Source: Adiantum capillus-veneris
Lineage: Eukaryota > Streptophyta > Polypodiopsida > Polypodiales > Pteridaceae
Length of the DNA stretch: 64,000 bases
Direction: 5' to 3'
Assembly (NCBI GenBank): GCA_014529385.2
Contig: CM043955.1
Location: 135,296,108-135,360,107 of the forward strand
Shown here: positions 20,241 to 31,169 of the stretch, one piece after another
Position numbering within the stretch: position 1 is the first letter of the stretch
How the letters are laid out: each line of letters starts with the position of its first letter
Made by a program: the position numbers and the translations under genes
Notes under the pieces: model-generated
The model's database searches: none
Seen by the model: only the letters and a program-made list of their open reading frames with translations
Told to the model about the DNA's origin: nothing

Positions 20241-21300
20241 TGTTGAAAGGATGCCCTTTCAACAACGTTTCCATTAAAGATTTCTCAAAGATTCTGTAAA
20301 GATTCCACATGAAGATGGTGATGAAGTAATGAAGATGAAGATGGATGCTACAACATGAAGATACGAGTTCATGGATGTCATCGAATATCCCGTTATTATT
20401 ATTCTGAGCCATTACGGCCACTTTTGTAATGTTTACCGGAACCTCACATTTTAAGTCGGCACTTGTATTTTGACCACAGATGCTTGTATAATGAGTAAAG
20501 CCAACTGAGTTTCTTGTAATTAAGCTCTGTAGAAGCCTAGGGACAATTCAGGTCATTTGGCCGGACATTAGGTTTGAAGGCTTGGTATATAAGCTAAAAC
20601 CTAAGGCTTTGTAAAATACACATTACGTTATCTCAATTAATATACAGTCGTGGGTTCTGCAGCATACAGTAGTGAGCTTCACGCACACACACCATCGCAC
20701 ACACTAATCACATTGCAGATATGAGAGTAGGAGCGTGTTAGGATCGAGGAGCTCTCCGCGTCGACGCAAGCAATGCAAGCCAAGGACCACATCGCGAGCC
20801 TGCCTGCTACGAGCTATATTTGGTCGTAAGTACCTCAAACAACATCCGTTCTGAATGATCGAGTAGTCGTTAGAATCAGGGCGAGAAGCTCTTCGTGTTG
20901 ATGTCTTTGTAGATCAATTTCGGACACTTTGGAAATTGCTGTTTTGAGTCTATCGCGACAGCGATTAGAGATCTTACAATTATGGTTTTCAGGGTTTAGG
21001 TGTTTGGCCATATAGGATATGTCCTTGTGAGTCTTGTCCTCCGATTTCGATTCATTCTGATATGATTTGAGACTGTTTCGAGCTTGTAGTGTTTCGTAGG
21101 ATGCGTTGTCTATTTCTTTGCTTTATGGTAGTGATGTGGTAGGATTAGTGACTGTAGAGTGTTTTTCGTGTCTAGCTCAGGGTTGACAACCCAAAGATTG
21201 CCTCCATGCCCTAGTCGGGTCAGCTACGTCCTCGGATTGATAGTTTGTTGGTCTATGTTCTCGCTGTGCTCCATCGTCCGTCGCGGCGTACCCGCTAACA
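20241..21300 (+). repeat. 3' LTR of element D
   Basis: 1060 bp, colinear with the 5' LTR, with TATA box at 20586-20593. It contains GAGTCTATCGCGA at 20946-20958, an exact half of the leader palindromes; the CGCG core is 343 nt before the LTR end. Confidence 0.92.
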
Positions 21301-21305
21301 CAAAG

Positions 21306-23118
21306 TGAAGTATATTTGAGAGGGACTCCTTACACAATGTTGTTTTCTCCTTGCATCTTGGAATCGGAGAAAAATGAAACAGTTAGTATCTATATCTTAA
21401 TACATTAAAGAAAAATAAAATTTATCCATTTAGTAAGTACCTTTCTATTGTTGAGATTGAATGCATACACTTTTGGCAGAAGTTGAAGGTCTTCATATGT
21501 AAGATCTACCTTGAGCTGTGCAAGAGTTGTACTTGACATTGTCTCCATCATAGTACGTAGGCTCTCTTGAAAGTAGATCTCCATTTCTAAAGGTTTGTTC
21601 TTAGAGTTAGACTCTATATCTTGGTCGAATGGAATAAATTTCCTACTAAGAAGATGATATCTAAATAGTAAAATGACACTATTAAATTTTGAGAGCTTAT
21701 AATGTACTTGAAAATTATGGACTTCTTTTGCAAAATACAGATTTTTTTCTCCGACTGTTTCCTATCCCAATTATCATCTAAAAAGTCCAAACAACTCTTA
21801 GACTTGCAAATAAACATTGTTGTGGTAGTTCTTATTTGCTCATCAAAGAAGAAATATACAAACACTTAAACATACATAAATAGAGTGAGCCTAACAATCT
21901 TTGTCGCAACAGAATACTTGAGGGACTTTTGTTTATCCTGAAACAACCTATTCGCGAAGCTTTCACTAGTTTGGGAAGCTGGCAAGGACCAATCCTTGCT
22001 GTCAAAGGATGGAAGTGGCAAAGGAGTTACACGACCCCGATTAGAGGATATTTTGGGTTCCAAATATGACATATCATAAAAAAATATTTCATATTTTCAA
22101 GCTCTGTGCGATCTTCCTCAGTACGTTTGCTCACCAATAAATGCATGGAAAGCATAAAAAATCCCAACTATGCTCTCAACTGTTTGCCAGTCCATCTTAA
22201 ATAAATATGTGCAACATACCAAACATGATATCAACCCTAAACCTTCACAAAAATAATCATGCATTAAATGAGATATATGCTCAAAGTAACCTACAGTTGG
22301 TTGCTGCCATGGAAAACTAGGAGCAAATGTTTGCATGTTGTATGAGGACCTCTTTCACCTGCTTTCTTTGTGCACACACTTTAAACTCTTTAAATTGTCC
22401 CTTGAAAGCCTTCACAAAATCATTGCATCACCTCCTCTTCCTCCTCCTCATTTGCAATAGTACCCAACTTTTGATAATTATTCTATATGGTATCAATGCC
22501 TGATCATCTGTAGTATAGCTATTAAAAATGCTAACATAGTCAATGGTAGTGCTAGGATTTCAAGAGATAGTCATGGTGTGCACTAGAATACATAGTAGAG
22601 TTAGCACAAATATGAAAAAGGGAAGACAGTTTTGAGAGGGAAGTAGAACTACTCAAAGCAATATTTGGGCGGGAACATAGATACTAGAGTCTTCAATGCA
22701 AGTTCTAAAATTCTTTGGTACATAGTTAGTACGACTTATGGAATTTATGCTTTGAACTTGTGACATTGTAAAATTTGAAGAACAAAAATATTCTTTTCCT
22801 CATTTTTTCTAAACGAGTTTGGATCCAAAATGCCAATTTTCAACGGAACGTAAGACTCTTCCTCATTGGTCGAGTGCCACTCTCTCTCTTGAACTAAAAG
22901 GCTCAAAAGTGAGTGCAAGTTTCTCCTAATGAAATGATTTTCACATCTCACTTACAACTCCTATGCCTATCAAGAGTAAATATAGCAATTCCTCGACTTC
23001 TAACCTCTATCAAACACTAAACCCAATGTCTAGCTGCTTGACTGCTAAGGTGTAAAAGGAATGGATATCAAAATCTATAGAAAAGAAGAAAAATATTACA
23101 ACTAGGTCAAAGGATTAC
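21306..23118 (-). mobile_element. Internal fragment of minus-strand LTR element E
   Basis: The stretch lies downstream (in minus orientation) of the E primer-binding site. Short minus frames (for example 21866-22072, 22118-22336, 22745-22951) match nothing I recognise. The first about 190 bases next to the PBS are repeated at 36530-36735. Element D inserted at its left edge, so the rest of E may have been cut off or lie left of D. Confidence 0.5.
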
Positions 23119-23136
23119 TCCCTAGTAACGGCGCCA
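23119..23136 (-). other. Primer-binding site of element E (tRNA-Asp type)
   Basis: On the minus strand TGGCGCCGTTACTAGGGA, 15 of 18 matches to the tRNA-Asp complement, one base from the LTR end. Confidence 0.8.
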
Positions 23137-23137
23137 A

Positions 23138-23345
23138 TGTTAGTGGGTTGCCACAATTGAGTATCTACAACATAGCTATTTGGCACTAACATAATGTCAA
23201 TACTCAAGGAAGCGACTCGAATGGAGTACATAGACTCTTTGAGGGTGTCAATCTCAGGAAGTGAACCTATGGAACTAAGCTATCACCAGCACTAGCAAAC
23301 CTATCACTCTCTACTCTTGAAAATCTTCATATGTCGTGTCTCACT
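23138..23345 (-). repeat. LTR portion of element E
   Basis: Starts TGTTAGTGGGTTGCC on the plus strand (the LTR 3' end read backwards) next to the PBS. The 208 bases recur with about 10-15% differences at 36755-36965. The other LTR boundary was not found. Confidence 0.7.
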
Positions 23346-24249
23346 ACGAGGAATCCCAAAATCCGAGCAAACGAAATCGAGCAAACCATAAACTGAGTAA
23401 AATTTGCGATGTTTTGTGACACCCTTGTGCAATATATTTGTTATATATATATTTGATTTTGGTTGGTTAGAAACAATCCCTTCATAGTTTCTTTATCTTA
23501 GAAAACTCTTTTTCGATTGTTCAATCACTTACACATGCCAGAAACCTTACATCAACAATGAAATCCACTAAAGATGCATTGCACCTACAATTCAAAAAAG
23601 TGTGCAATGTACAACAATACTTTCGATAAAGAATACTTAGCACAAAATTTAACGTCCATAACCATATATCACCGAAAAACAACCTCCCAAACCATTGCAA
23701 GGTACACAAGCCTTCAAGGCTGCATCTTCACTGTAATGTACCCAACAATTATCCATATAAATCATTTCAGATATTTTGCAAAGTAATTGAGATTCTTGAT
23801 TTTGTGAGTCATCGTGAGTTCATCAGAGCAATCGGATTGAAAATCGGGTTCAGAATCCATTTATTTATGATCTTTCTTTATGTGGAACAATAGATTTATG
23901 TGGGAACCAAATCTATGTATGAAGAAAAAGCTTAGAAATAGTATTTTTAGGAAAGAAAGAGAGGTGAGTCAAAACTAGGATACTTCTTTCTTTCTCTCTT
24001 TTAAAATAGAATGGGAACTTTTAAGTATAGAGCTTCTTAGAATCGCGTAGAGCATTCGCGTACCAAAAATTTTAAAAAAAATAAAAAATAAAAATAAAAA
24101 AATAAAAATAAAAATATTTTTTTATAGAGACCGCGATGACGCGCGAGCTTTTTTCTTCTCCTATTCTTGAAACCTCTCAGTATTCTTAGCACCCCCCTAA
24201 GGCCTATATAAAGGATCCTTCTCCTCTCACTTTTAACACACACATCTAC
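23346..24249. other. AT-rich spacer between E and C
   Basis: No supported gene. It contains a long A-rich run of AAAAAT/AAATAAA units at about 24068-24124 and a TATA-like GCCTATATAAAGG at about 24200. The latter may belong to element C's upstream LTR part, whose start is not determined. Confidence 0.4.
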
Positions 24250-24362
24250 AGAAGCGGAAGCTCTCTCGCAACGACGCGCCAGAGGAAGCTCTCTCCCTTA
24301 ACCCCTCACCTTCAAGCCATCTCCATCTCCAATCTTCGACGTGCCTTCACCCGATTTGTGAA

Positions 24363-24364
<2 letters not shown>

Positions 24365-24409
<45 letters not shown>
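24365..24409. repeat. (CT)n microsatellite
   Basis: Uninterrupted CT dinucleotides, about 22 units, upstream of the TATA box. Confidence 0.97.
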
Positions 24410-24413
<4 letters not shown>

Positions 24414-24630
24414 TACACGCTTGTTGAGCCAGCAGAGGATCACACCCACATTTTTGCTCACACTCATCATTTTGTAACCATTGATTGTAATAAATGTCTT
24501 TCCGACATTAATTTTGATTTGAGCCATTCATTAAGTAACGGGACTCAATTGAGTTTCCAGCTTGTAATCCCGAAGTAATTTCACTTGCTGATGTAGTTAG
24601 TTAGAGATGTTCTCACCTCCAAGGCTGAGG

Positions 24631-24638
24631 TATATAAG
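24631..24638 (+). promoter_or_regulatory. TATA box of C LTR
   Basis: TATATAAG in a context shared with D's LTR (GGTATATAAGC). Confidence 0.65.
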
Positions 24639-24704
24639 CCAAAGTTTTTGTAACCTAAGGGAGATCATTAATCAAAGTGAGTTTTTTGAGCGCCGTGACT
24701 ATGT

Positions 24705-24705
<1 letters not shown>

Positions 24706-24776
<71 letters not shown>

Positions 24777-24786
24777 GAGAGAGAGT
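24706..24786. repeat. (GA)n microsatellite in C LTR
   Basis: About 40 GA units with one interruption (GAGTGAGA), some 70 bases after the TATA box. Confidence 0.97.
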
Positions 24787-25413
24787 CTTATCTACTTGCT
24801 ACGCGAGCTACGGAGCCGCCATTGGAGAAGCGACACCGCCATTGTGTTAGCAACGACGAGAGCTACGCACAGATACCAAGAGTGCGCGCTATCGGCTTCT
24901 ATGTGTGGTAAGTTCCTACGAGCTTCGGTGTGAGTTTTCTTCCAACTCGTGTGTCGGAATTGAGCGTGCAGCATATCTATAGAACCACAACGAGTAGAGC
25001 TACACATTAGTACCATCGGGGTCAAGTTTCGGTCACCTGTATATTTCGGCCTGTCTTCATACGCGTTTACCGCACGGAGTGGTTATAGGTTGAGTTTGCA
25101 GTTCAAGTCTTTAGGGTGTTGTTCTTACCTAGTGCATAGACTTTCCCTTGAGTTTGAGATCGATTCAATGATTCTAGATCTTGTTTCGTATAGCATTCGT
25201 TCGTAGTACGGATTTCAGTCACTTGCGTATTTTAGAACTTTGATTTGATTTCCTTAGTAGTGATTGTCATTAGAAGGTCAAGTAGGTGATTTGACACCCA
25301 CCTAGTTGTTTCCATACGCCTGCGGGTCAAGCTCCGTCCTCGTCTGACAAATTCTGTTGTTGGTTGAGTTCTCGCTATTTAGCTTCTGCTAGCGGCGTAA
25401 CCGCCTTAACATT

Positions 25414-25431
25414 TGGCGCCATTGGCGGGGA
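25414..25431 (+). other. Primer-binding site of element C (tRNA-Asp type)
   Basis: TGGCGCCATTGGCGGGGA, 16 of 18 matches to the complement of the plant tRNA-Asp 3' end, two bases after the LTR. Confidence 0.85.
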
Positions 25432-25946
25432 TGAGAGCCCTAAGTAGGTGACCTTAGACTAATCCTACGAGGTGAGTCGTATAAACTACTTTGTATACTT
25501 TAGTTAGAAAAGATCTAGGAGTGGTGGACTCCGAAGATCTCGAGAGATACTAGGAAGTGGGGTATTCCTGGGTCTTCCGTGTTGACAATATTTTTAGTTT
25601 AGCTTGGATTTGTTTGTTGTTTTGTTGGTGTTGAGTAGTTGTTGATAGAAGAAGAATTTGCTAGTCCGTGAGTGGCAGTGGATCTCTTTAAAATCACAAT
25701 TACCAAACCCATTTTATGATTAGGAATAGCTTAGGTAGGACTTCATTTGATCCTGATCTAGAGCTAGTAATCATTGGAGTATTTGCTTGATATGGTTGAT
25801 TGCATGTTAGATCACTAAACCGTCGAGTTAGTAGTGAAACTTGCAATAAACAAAAGTCAGAGAAATTTTCTGTGTATCTAGGAGTTGCTGAGCACTTGAG
25901 AAAGCTTTAGGAAGGATTTTGTGCAAAAAAACTGGAAATCTGCAAC

Positions 25947-25976
25947 TTTAGACATCATACGCGTATGATGTCTAAA
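25947..25976. repeat. Leader palindrome C-a
   Basis: Perfect 30-bp palindrome; one half is TTTAGACATCATACG. Confidence 0.96.
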
Positions 25977-26238
25977 TGACCAAACAGAGACCAAAACAGA
26001 AATTTTGACTTTACCAGAGTGTTCAAAAGAGGGGTTGTACCCTAATTTCAACTTAAAACAAGAGCATTAACACTCAAAGAAACCCAAAAAGACAAGTCGA
26101 AGTCCAAGAAACGCAAAGAATAAGAAATTTTGGATTCAGATCTTGTTTTTACATTCAAACCTGACAAAAACACTTGAAACTCAATTATAAACATTGGAGA
26201 AGGCTTAAAACAAAGAATAGTCAAAATCTGGGACAAAA

Positions 26239-26262
26239 GATATCATATGCATATAATGTCTT
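26239..26262. repeat. Leader palindrome C-b (decayed)
   Basis: AGATATCATATGC followed by ATATAATGTCT. All differences from C-a are C-to-T or G-to-A, including both CpGs of the centre (ACGCGT to ATGCAT). Centre is 289 bp from C-a. Confidence 0.9.
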
Positions 26263-26360
26263 TTAGCACATCCACTGCTTATTTTTGATATCTGACCTGA
26301 CAAGATTGTTGCAAACACTGTAGAAAGCATAAATATCAAGTCTTGACCCAAATTGATGAA

Positions 26361-26388
26361 AAAGACATCATACGCGTATGATGTCTTT
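26361..26388. repeat. Leader palindrome C-c
   Basis: Perfect 28-bp palindrome; one half is AAAGACATCATACG. Centre is 124 bp from C-b. Confidence 0.96.
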
Positions 26389-26644
26389 GACCTAATTTTG
26401 GACATATTTTGATACTTTGCCAACACAGATCCATTGTAATAGCTGTCTAGAGGTTATATTTCAAGTTTCATCCCATTTGGATCACAAGTGACCCAAAACA
26501 AGTCAAAAGCGGAAAATTGCCAAGAAAAGCCTAAATTAGCCATAACTTGCTCAAACAGAGTTCAAACTGAATTTTGTGAGTGGACAGAGCATAAGGGGGC
26601 TATTGAGAGTGAGCATAACCAAAATAGTCCAAATCTGTGAAAAA

Positions 26645-26672
26645 AAAGACATCATACGCGTATAATTTCTTT
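26645..26672. repeat. Leader palindrome C-d (one arm changed)
   Basis: Left arm AAAGACATCATACGCG intact; the right arm has TATAATTTCTTT instead of TATGATGTCTTT. Centre is 284 bp from C-c and about 180 bp before the gag ATG. Confidence 0.92.
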
Positions 26673-26836
26673 TTCAGCATAACTGCAACAAAATTCTCAC
26701 TTGATGAAACAGAAGTTGTCCAACTGACAAGATTAAACAATTGACCAAGTATCAATCAGTTTGGATCAATTCTGACCACAAAAAATTGGAAAACAAATTG
26801 CCGAGACGGAAAGGTTAAAGTCCTTTAGGGGAATTG

Positions 26837-28684
26837 ATGAATTTGAGATCGGGCAGGAATCTCCAGAATAACCAACCAAAACAAGGGGAACAAGCAAGTG
26901 TCATATCAACCGAGGGAAGTGTAAACCAAAGTTGGGTGCAACCATTAGAGCCGATCTTTGAAGTAAGTGTTTCTGATACTTCTTTGGAGAGATCTTACGA
27001 GATTTTCACCGAACACTTGGAACACTTGAACCTGAACAACAGAGAAAATATGGCAGCAGGACCATCAAACCCTTCCGCCACAATGAAGCTATTGTTCATA
27101 AAATACCAGTACGACAATGAGCAAGGTGCCAAGATCTACAAAGATGGAATGGACCGCTATTGTGTAAAGATAGAAGATAGACCTAGTGAGTTCAAGGACT
27201 TAGTGCCTGTGAGCTATAGCGGAGATAGATATCTAGATGACGAGGGTACCATGTATTTGGTAGTCCTAAACCCTAACATTGTGGACAAGTGGGGATTGAT
27301 GGGCACCAAAGCCAAAGTAGATGAAGAACTTGAGGAGAAAGCACCAATAATGAACTTCCCTGATGTGAGGTTAAGAAGAGAGAATGAAACTACAAGGATC
27401 AACACTGATAACATCTATGTGGGGCTATACAAATATAATAATGGGGAGCAAGATCTCTATTATAGATGTGAAGAACCCTACACTGGAGAGTTGACAGACC
27501 AAAAAAGACTTTATGTCTTTACCTACACAGAGGGATCGGAAGTGAAAATTTCCGCTTACGACAAGTATGGGAGGCAATACTCAACAATGGGCAAGAAAGA
27601 ATTAGAAGGATATACATACTTTGGGGGACCACTACATCAGTATTATGTTACTTCTAGCTCACAAAGACTAGCACCAACAAATGGAGTGCAAAACCCAATG
27701 ACAATAGGAGGACAAAGAATTCAGGCTGCTGACTCTTTCAGTCAACCTCAGTACTCGAAGCCCGGACCAATGGGATCATTACATTCCAGAGAGTCAATGG
27801 ATACGAATCGAGGTAGTGCAGTTCCAATCCCCACATATACCACTCCAGGTCCAAGGTTTGAAGCGGAACCATCACATTTACCTCCTAGTAGTAGACTCAG
27901 GGCAGGGGAACCGACAAGGGTAACCCATGAAGTCCATGATGCTAGAGAAAGCTTTAGCCGGGACACAGGAGCAATGAGATTGGTAGCAGACCATAGACGT
28001 ATGAGACCATCTCAAGTAGCCAAGTGTATGCCAAAGAAGTATGGTGGTTCAGGAGATCCGTATGCACATGTGTCACTCTTTAAGCAAGTCTTAAGAGCTG
28101 AGCAGATAACAGATTTCCATACACAATACGAGGGATTTGGTCTTACTCTAGAAGGTACGGAATTGACATGGTTTCAACCACTGAACAGAGGGGGATTCCA
28201 TGACATTGACCATTTGCTAAGAGATTTTGTCGAGGAATTCTCAAAACAAGGGATTAAGCACAATACGGTCTCACAAATATATGCTTTTAAACAGAGAGAA
28301 CACGAAAAAGTGAAGGAAGCTTCACTTCGCTTCAAACAATACATTGAGAGATGTCCAGTACGTGAACGACCACAAGATGACAGACTATCTGTTCTCTTTA
28401 TTGAAGGATTGAGAAACGACACTCTCAAGAAGGACTTGCACTTGAAAGCTTGTACAAGTTTCGAGCAAGTAACGAGAGAAGCATTGTACTTAGTGGATAA
28501 CTGTACGGTTTATGGAGAGGTGTCAACGAATACAGATTTTGCATCCAGTAGCTCTTCCTCCGTAGCGAGCAAGACTACCACTAAAAAGAATGTTCAAACA
28601 ACAACCATGCCAAATGTAGAGCAAAAAAAGGATGGCACCATACCAAAAACCATTGCCAAAACCACTGAAATGGTGTGCTATTGA
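26837..28684 (+). CDS. Gag of element C, N-terminal and capsid part
   Basis: 615 codons open from ATG 26837 ('MNLRSGRNLQNNQ', a typical gypsy gag start; an upstream TTG is not needed). An N-terminal domain of about 190 residues precedes 'IYVGLYKYNNGEQDLYYRCE'; the capsid segment near residues 395-560 has 'KKYGGSGDPYAHVSLFKQVL', 'FGLTLEGTELTWFQPLNR', 'FVEEFSKQGIKHNTVSQ' and 'RFKQYIERCP'. Gag assembles the particle and binds RNA. The frame ends at 28684, but similarity continues in another frame from an A-run at 28622-28628, so a one-base slip there (mutation, or less likely ribosomal frameshifting) cuts off the zinc knuckles. Confidence 0.85.
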   Translation: MNLRSGRNLQNNQPKQGEQASVISTEGSVNQSWVQPLEPIFEVSVSDTSLERSYEIFTEHLEHLNLNNRENMAAGPSNPSATMKLLFIKYQYDNEQGAKIYKDGMDRYCVKIEDRPSEFKDLVPVSYSGDRYLDDEGTMYLVVLNPNIVDKWGLMGTKAKVDEELEEKAPIMNFPDVRLRRENETTRINTDNIYVGLYKYNNGEQDLYYRCEEPYTGELTDQKRLYVFTYTEGSEVKISAYDKYGRQYSTMGKKELEGYTYFGGPLHQYYVTSSSQRLAPTNGVQNPMTIGGQRIQAADSFSQPQYSKPGPMGSLHSRESMDTNRGSAVPIPTYTTPGPRFEAEPSHLPPSSRLRAGEPTRVTHEVHDARESFSRDTGAMRLVADHRRMRPSQVAKCMPKKYGGSGDPYAHVSLFKQVLRAEQITDFHTQYEGFGLTLEGTELTWFQPLNRGGFHDIDHLLRDFVEEFSKQGIKHNTVSQIYAFKQREHEKVKEASLRFKQYIERCPVRERPQDDRLSVLFIEGLRNDTLKKDLHLKACTSFEQVTREALYLVDNCTVYGEVSTNTDFASSSSSSVASKTTTKKNVQTTTMPNVEQKKDGTIPKTIAKTTEMVCY

Positions 28685-31169
28685 ACAAAAATGGACAAAC
28701 CACCCAACAGAGGAGTGCTATTACAACAAAGGGTATGTAAGGGAGCGTCAGTATGCACCTCCTGCTCAATTACCACCACCTCAGGTACATCCAGTACCTC
28801 GATACCCAACGGGAAATGTACCATGACCTATGGGGATAGAAAGACCGCAACCGGTATTGGGACAACAACCACCTTTACCAGGAGCAAGACCAGTGGGAAT
28901 TAGATATGCACCAACCTTAGAGAATCAGGAAGAACAAGCCTTAGTGCCTGTTCAAGCCTATTATGAAGAATCTGGTGCACACATGTCTCCAACTGTGTAT
29001 TACCCACCAGAAGAACCCAAACAACCAGAACCATGGGGCATGATTGGGAATGTTGGAACACCAACAGTTACAAGTGCTTCTGATCAAGAGAGATACAATT
29101 TGGACGCAAGAACATTGATGTTCATAGCTCATGGAGGGTTAACAGGACAAAGACCATCCTATCCACAAAGGACGAATCAAGTGGGACCAAGACCAGCACT
29201 AGGACCCTGTTACAAGTGTGGAGGTGACCATCTGATGAATGTTTGTCCACATACGGAAATCATTAGAATTAACGCTTATTGCACTGAGTGTGGGGTTACT
29301 CACTTCATTGAGGATTGTTCAAAGAATCCAAACAAAGTGCAAAAGACGACATTGAATATGCTAGAAACTATTCCTACCAACAGTGGGTCCGAAAACGAAA
29401 CTCTGATACCAACGCAAGTTGTTCCTAGAGCTCAAGCTAAGAAAACCACTAGAGAACCTGAGAATGGAAAGTTAGCGACTGAAGTGGTTAGTCAAGGACC
29501 GCGGAGTCAGAGAAACACATGGAAAGCTAGAAAAGCACGCATGAAGTTGAGAAAAGAACGTGAAGATGCTATTCTAGCTGAGGAACTAAAGCAAACTAAA
29601 GATAGATTAGAAAAACTTGAGAGTCAAAACGGGAAACGAGAGATGAGCCCGGAAAGAACGAAACAAAAGAGTATCAAAGAAACAACAAGCTTAAGCTCAG
29701 GGGGATTAGTGCTAGTCGAAAAAGTACACGAACCATTGGACGCACTGATGAGAGCTTACGAAGCTAGGTTAAAGAATAACCAAACACAAGAACAGAGGTG
29801 GATGACATACCCAAACGCGGAATTGAAAAAGCAGAGACTTGAAATGTGCGAGAGAATGATCGAGACTGCACAAGCCTTATTAGAACCACCAAGAGAAACA
29901 ATGAATTGTGGAACGGAAAACCCAATTCAGCAAGAAACTATCATTTCACGGGTAGCTGAAAAGACTCCCAGTGCACAAAAGCCTGAAGATACACACAAGG
30001 ATGACCGCATAGTATTGAACACAACCGATCATGAGATAGAGAGTTTTCATCCAGTCATACAGAGGATTTACGGAAGAGATGAGGATTACAATGAATTTTG
30101 GAAACAAGTGAGAGAGGCAAACTTTGCAAACGAGCTAAGTTGCCAAGCTAATCAGACAAATTGGGAAAAGGACATCAGGAATCCTCCCATAGTGGAATTT
30201 GAGGCAAGATCTCAAGTGGACTTGGATCTGCAATCTTACTGGGGAGATGGGGGCTCTGTTAGAACAATGGAGAGCAAACCTCATTCACTGAATACCTTAC
30301 CTTCATACTTAGGAGAGTATGAAGAAAAATCCGAGATTAGAGCACTTCCCTCACGAAGAATCTCATCAGAAAAATTCATGGACTCGCAAGGATTGATAGA
30401 GATCTTGTCAACACCAGTGACATGCACTATCACTCTAGCTGAGCTTTTGAGGCTAAGACCACATATGTGGACCACTGTAGGAAAATGCTTGGAGAAATTT
30501 GGGATAAAAGACCCAACATCGAGACTGCAAGAGGGTATACAAGAGCTGAGCAAACCACAAAAGAACGCTAAGCCTGTACCCTTAAACAAGGTCGAAGAGT
30601 ATTGCGAAGGTGAAGAGGGGAATACAACCTTACCAGTTGAATTCCAAGGAGTGAACACGATGGCAATACTAGACAGCAGAGCTGGGGTAGCCATTGCTAC
30701 AAAAGAAATCTGGAAAAAATGGGGGAAACCAGCAATAAGGAAGACTAGGTTGAAACTCCAATTAGCAGATGGACACATGGAGAAACCTATGGGGTTATTA
30801 GAGAAAGTCGTAGTAACTTCTTGCGGCATTGAATACGAACATACTTTTGCTATTGTTGATTTTGGCAAGGAGAATAACTATGATATCATACTGGGAAGAC
30901 CATTCATGAGACAGTTGAAAATGGTCCAGGATTGGGGCTACGATCACATATACCTGAGAAATATGGAAACCACTACACATGTGAACCTGAGAGACCATAG
31001 CTACAAAGATGTGAACCGAACACCGGTAGAGGAGTTTGATTCAGCTACTTTGGCGGGATCCAAATTTCCAGCTTGGTTAGGTAAGCCCAAGGAGTTATGG
31101 ATGTGTGGAGCCTCGAAATGTGGAAGTCTGAGGCGAGAAGAATATGTTTTAGAAAGGGCTATCTATTGA
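28622..31169 (+). pseudogene. Gag C-terminus and aspartic protease of element C
   Basis: One frame with a single TGA (28824-28826, between 'YPTGNVP' and 'PMGIERP'), then open for 779 codons from 28830. It starts with 'KWCAIEQKWTNHPTEECYYN', a Cys/His motif also present in element F. Knuckles are CYKCGGDHLMNVC and CTECGVTHFIEDC (both CX2CX3HX4C, about 29210-29320). A Lys/Glu-rich probable coiled coil follows, then 'VLVEKVHEPLDALMRAYEAR', and the protease: 'MAILDSRAGVAIATKEIWKK', 'HTFAIVDFGKENNYDIILGR'. The active site reads DSR instead of DSG (AGA at 30678-30680), so activity is doubtful. A frame change at about 31155 ends it. Confidence 0.85.

Larger units (their letters stand above)
10321..21300 (+). 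mobile_element. Complete non-autonomous LTR retrotransposon D (gag-protease, no RT/integrase)
   Basis: Two LTRs (10321-11389 and 20241-21300) begin TGTTGAAAGGA and end CCCGCTAACA. They are flanked by an identical 5-bp target duplication, CAAAG (10316-10320 and 21301-21305). A PBS follows the 5' LTR and a polypurine tract precedes the 3' LTR. The internal 8.85 kb hold a 2-kb leader, gag, protease, a second zinc-knuckle/protease-like segment and a Trp-rich ORF, but nothing resembling RT, RNase H or integrase. Movement would have required enzymes in trans. By eye the LTR copies differ by about 20 substitutions plus one 10-bp indel in the first 400 aligned bases, so the insertion is not recent. 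Confidence 0.93.
24250..25411 (+). repeat. 5' LTR of element C (start approximate)
   Basis: Ends GCGGCGTAACCGCCTTAACA, like the D LTR end. TATA box at 24631-24638. It contains a CT run (24365-24409) and a GA run (24706-24786), which are complementary and could pair in the transcript if both are transcribed. TCATACGCGT at 25057-25066 matches the leader palindromes of this element; the CGCG core is 346 nt before the LTR end. Confidence 0.75.
25432..26836 (+). repeat. Untranslated leader of element C
   Basis: 1.4 kb between PBS and gag without a sustained frame, holding four copies of a palindrome centred on ACGCGT. Sequence between them is A-rich with recurring phrases, as in the D leader. Confidence 0.65.

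Noticed and set aside
23100-23140. Plus-strand LTR end at TAACGGCGCCAATGTTAG
   Set aside because: Reads correctly only as the reverse complement, as LTR end plus tRNA-Asp PBS of a minus-strand element.
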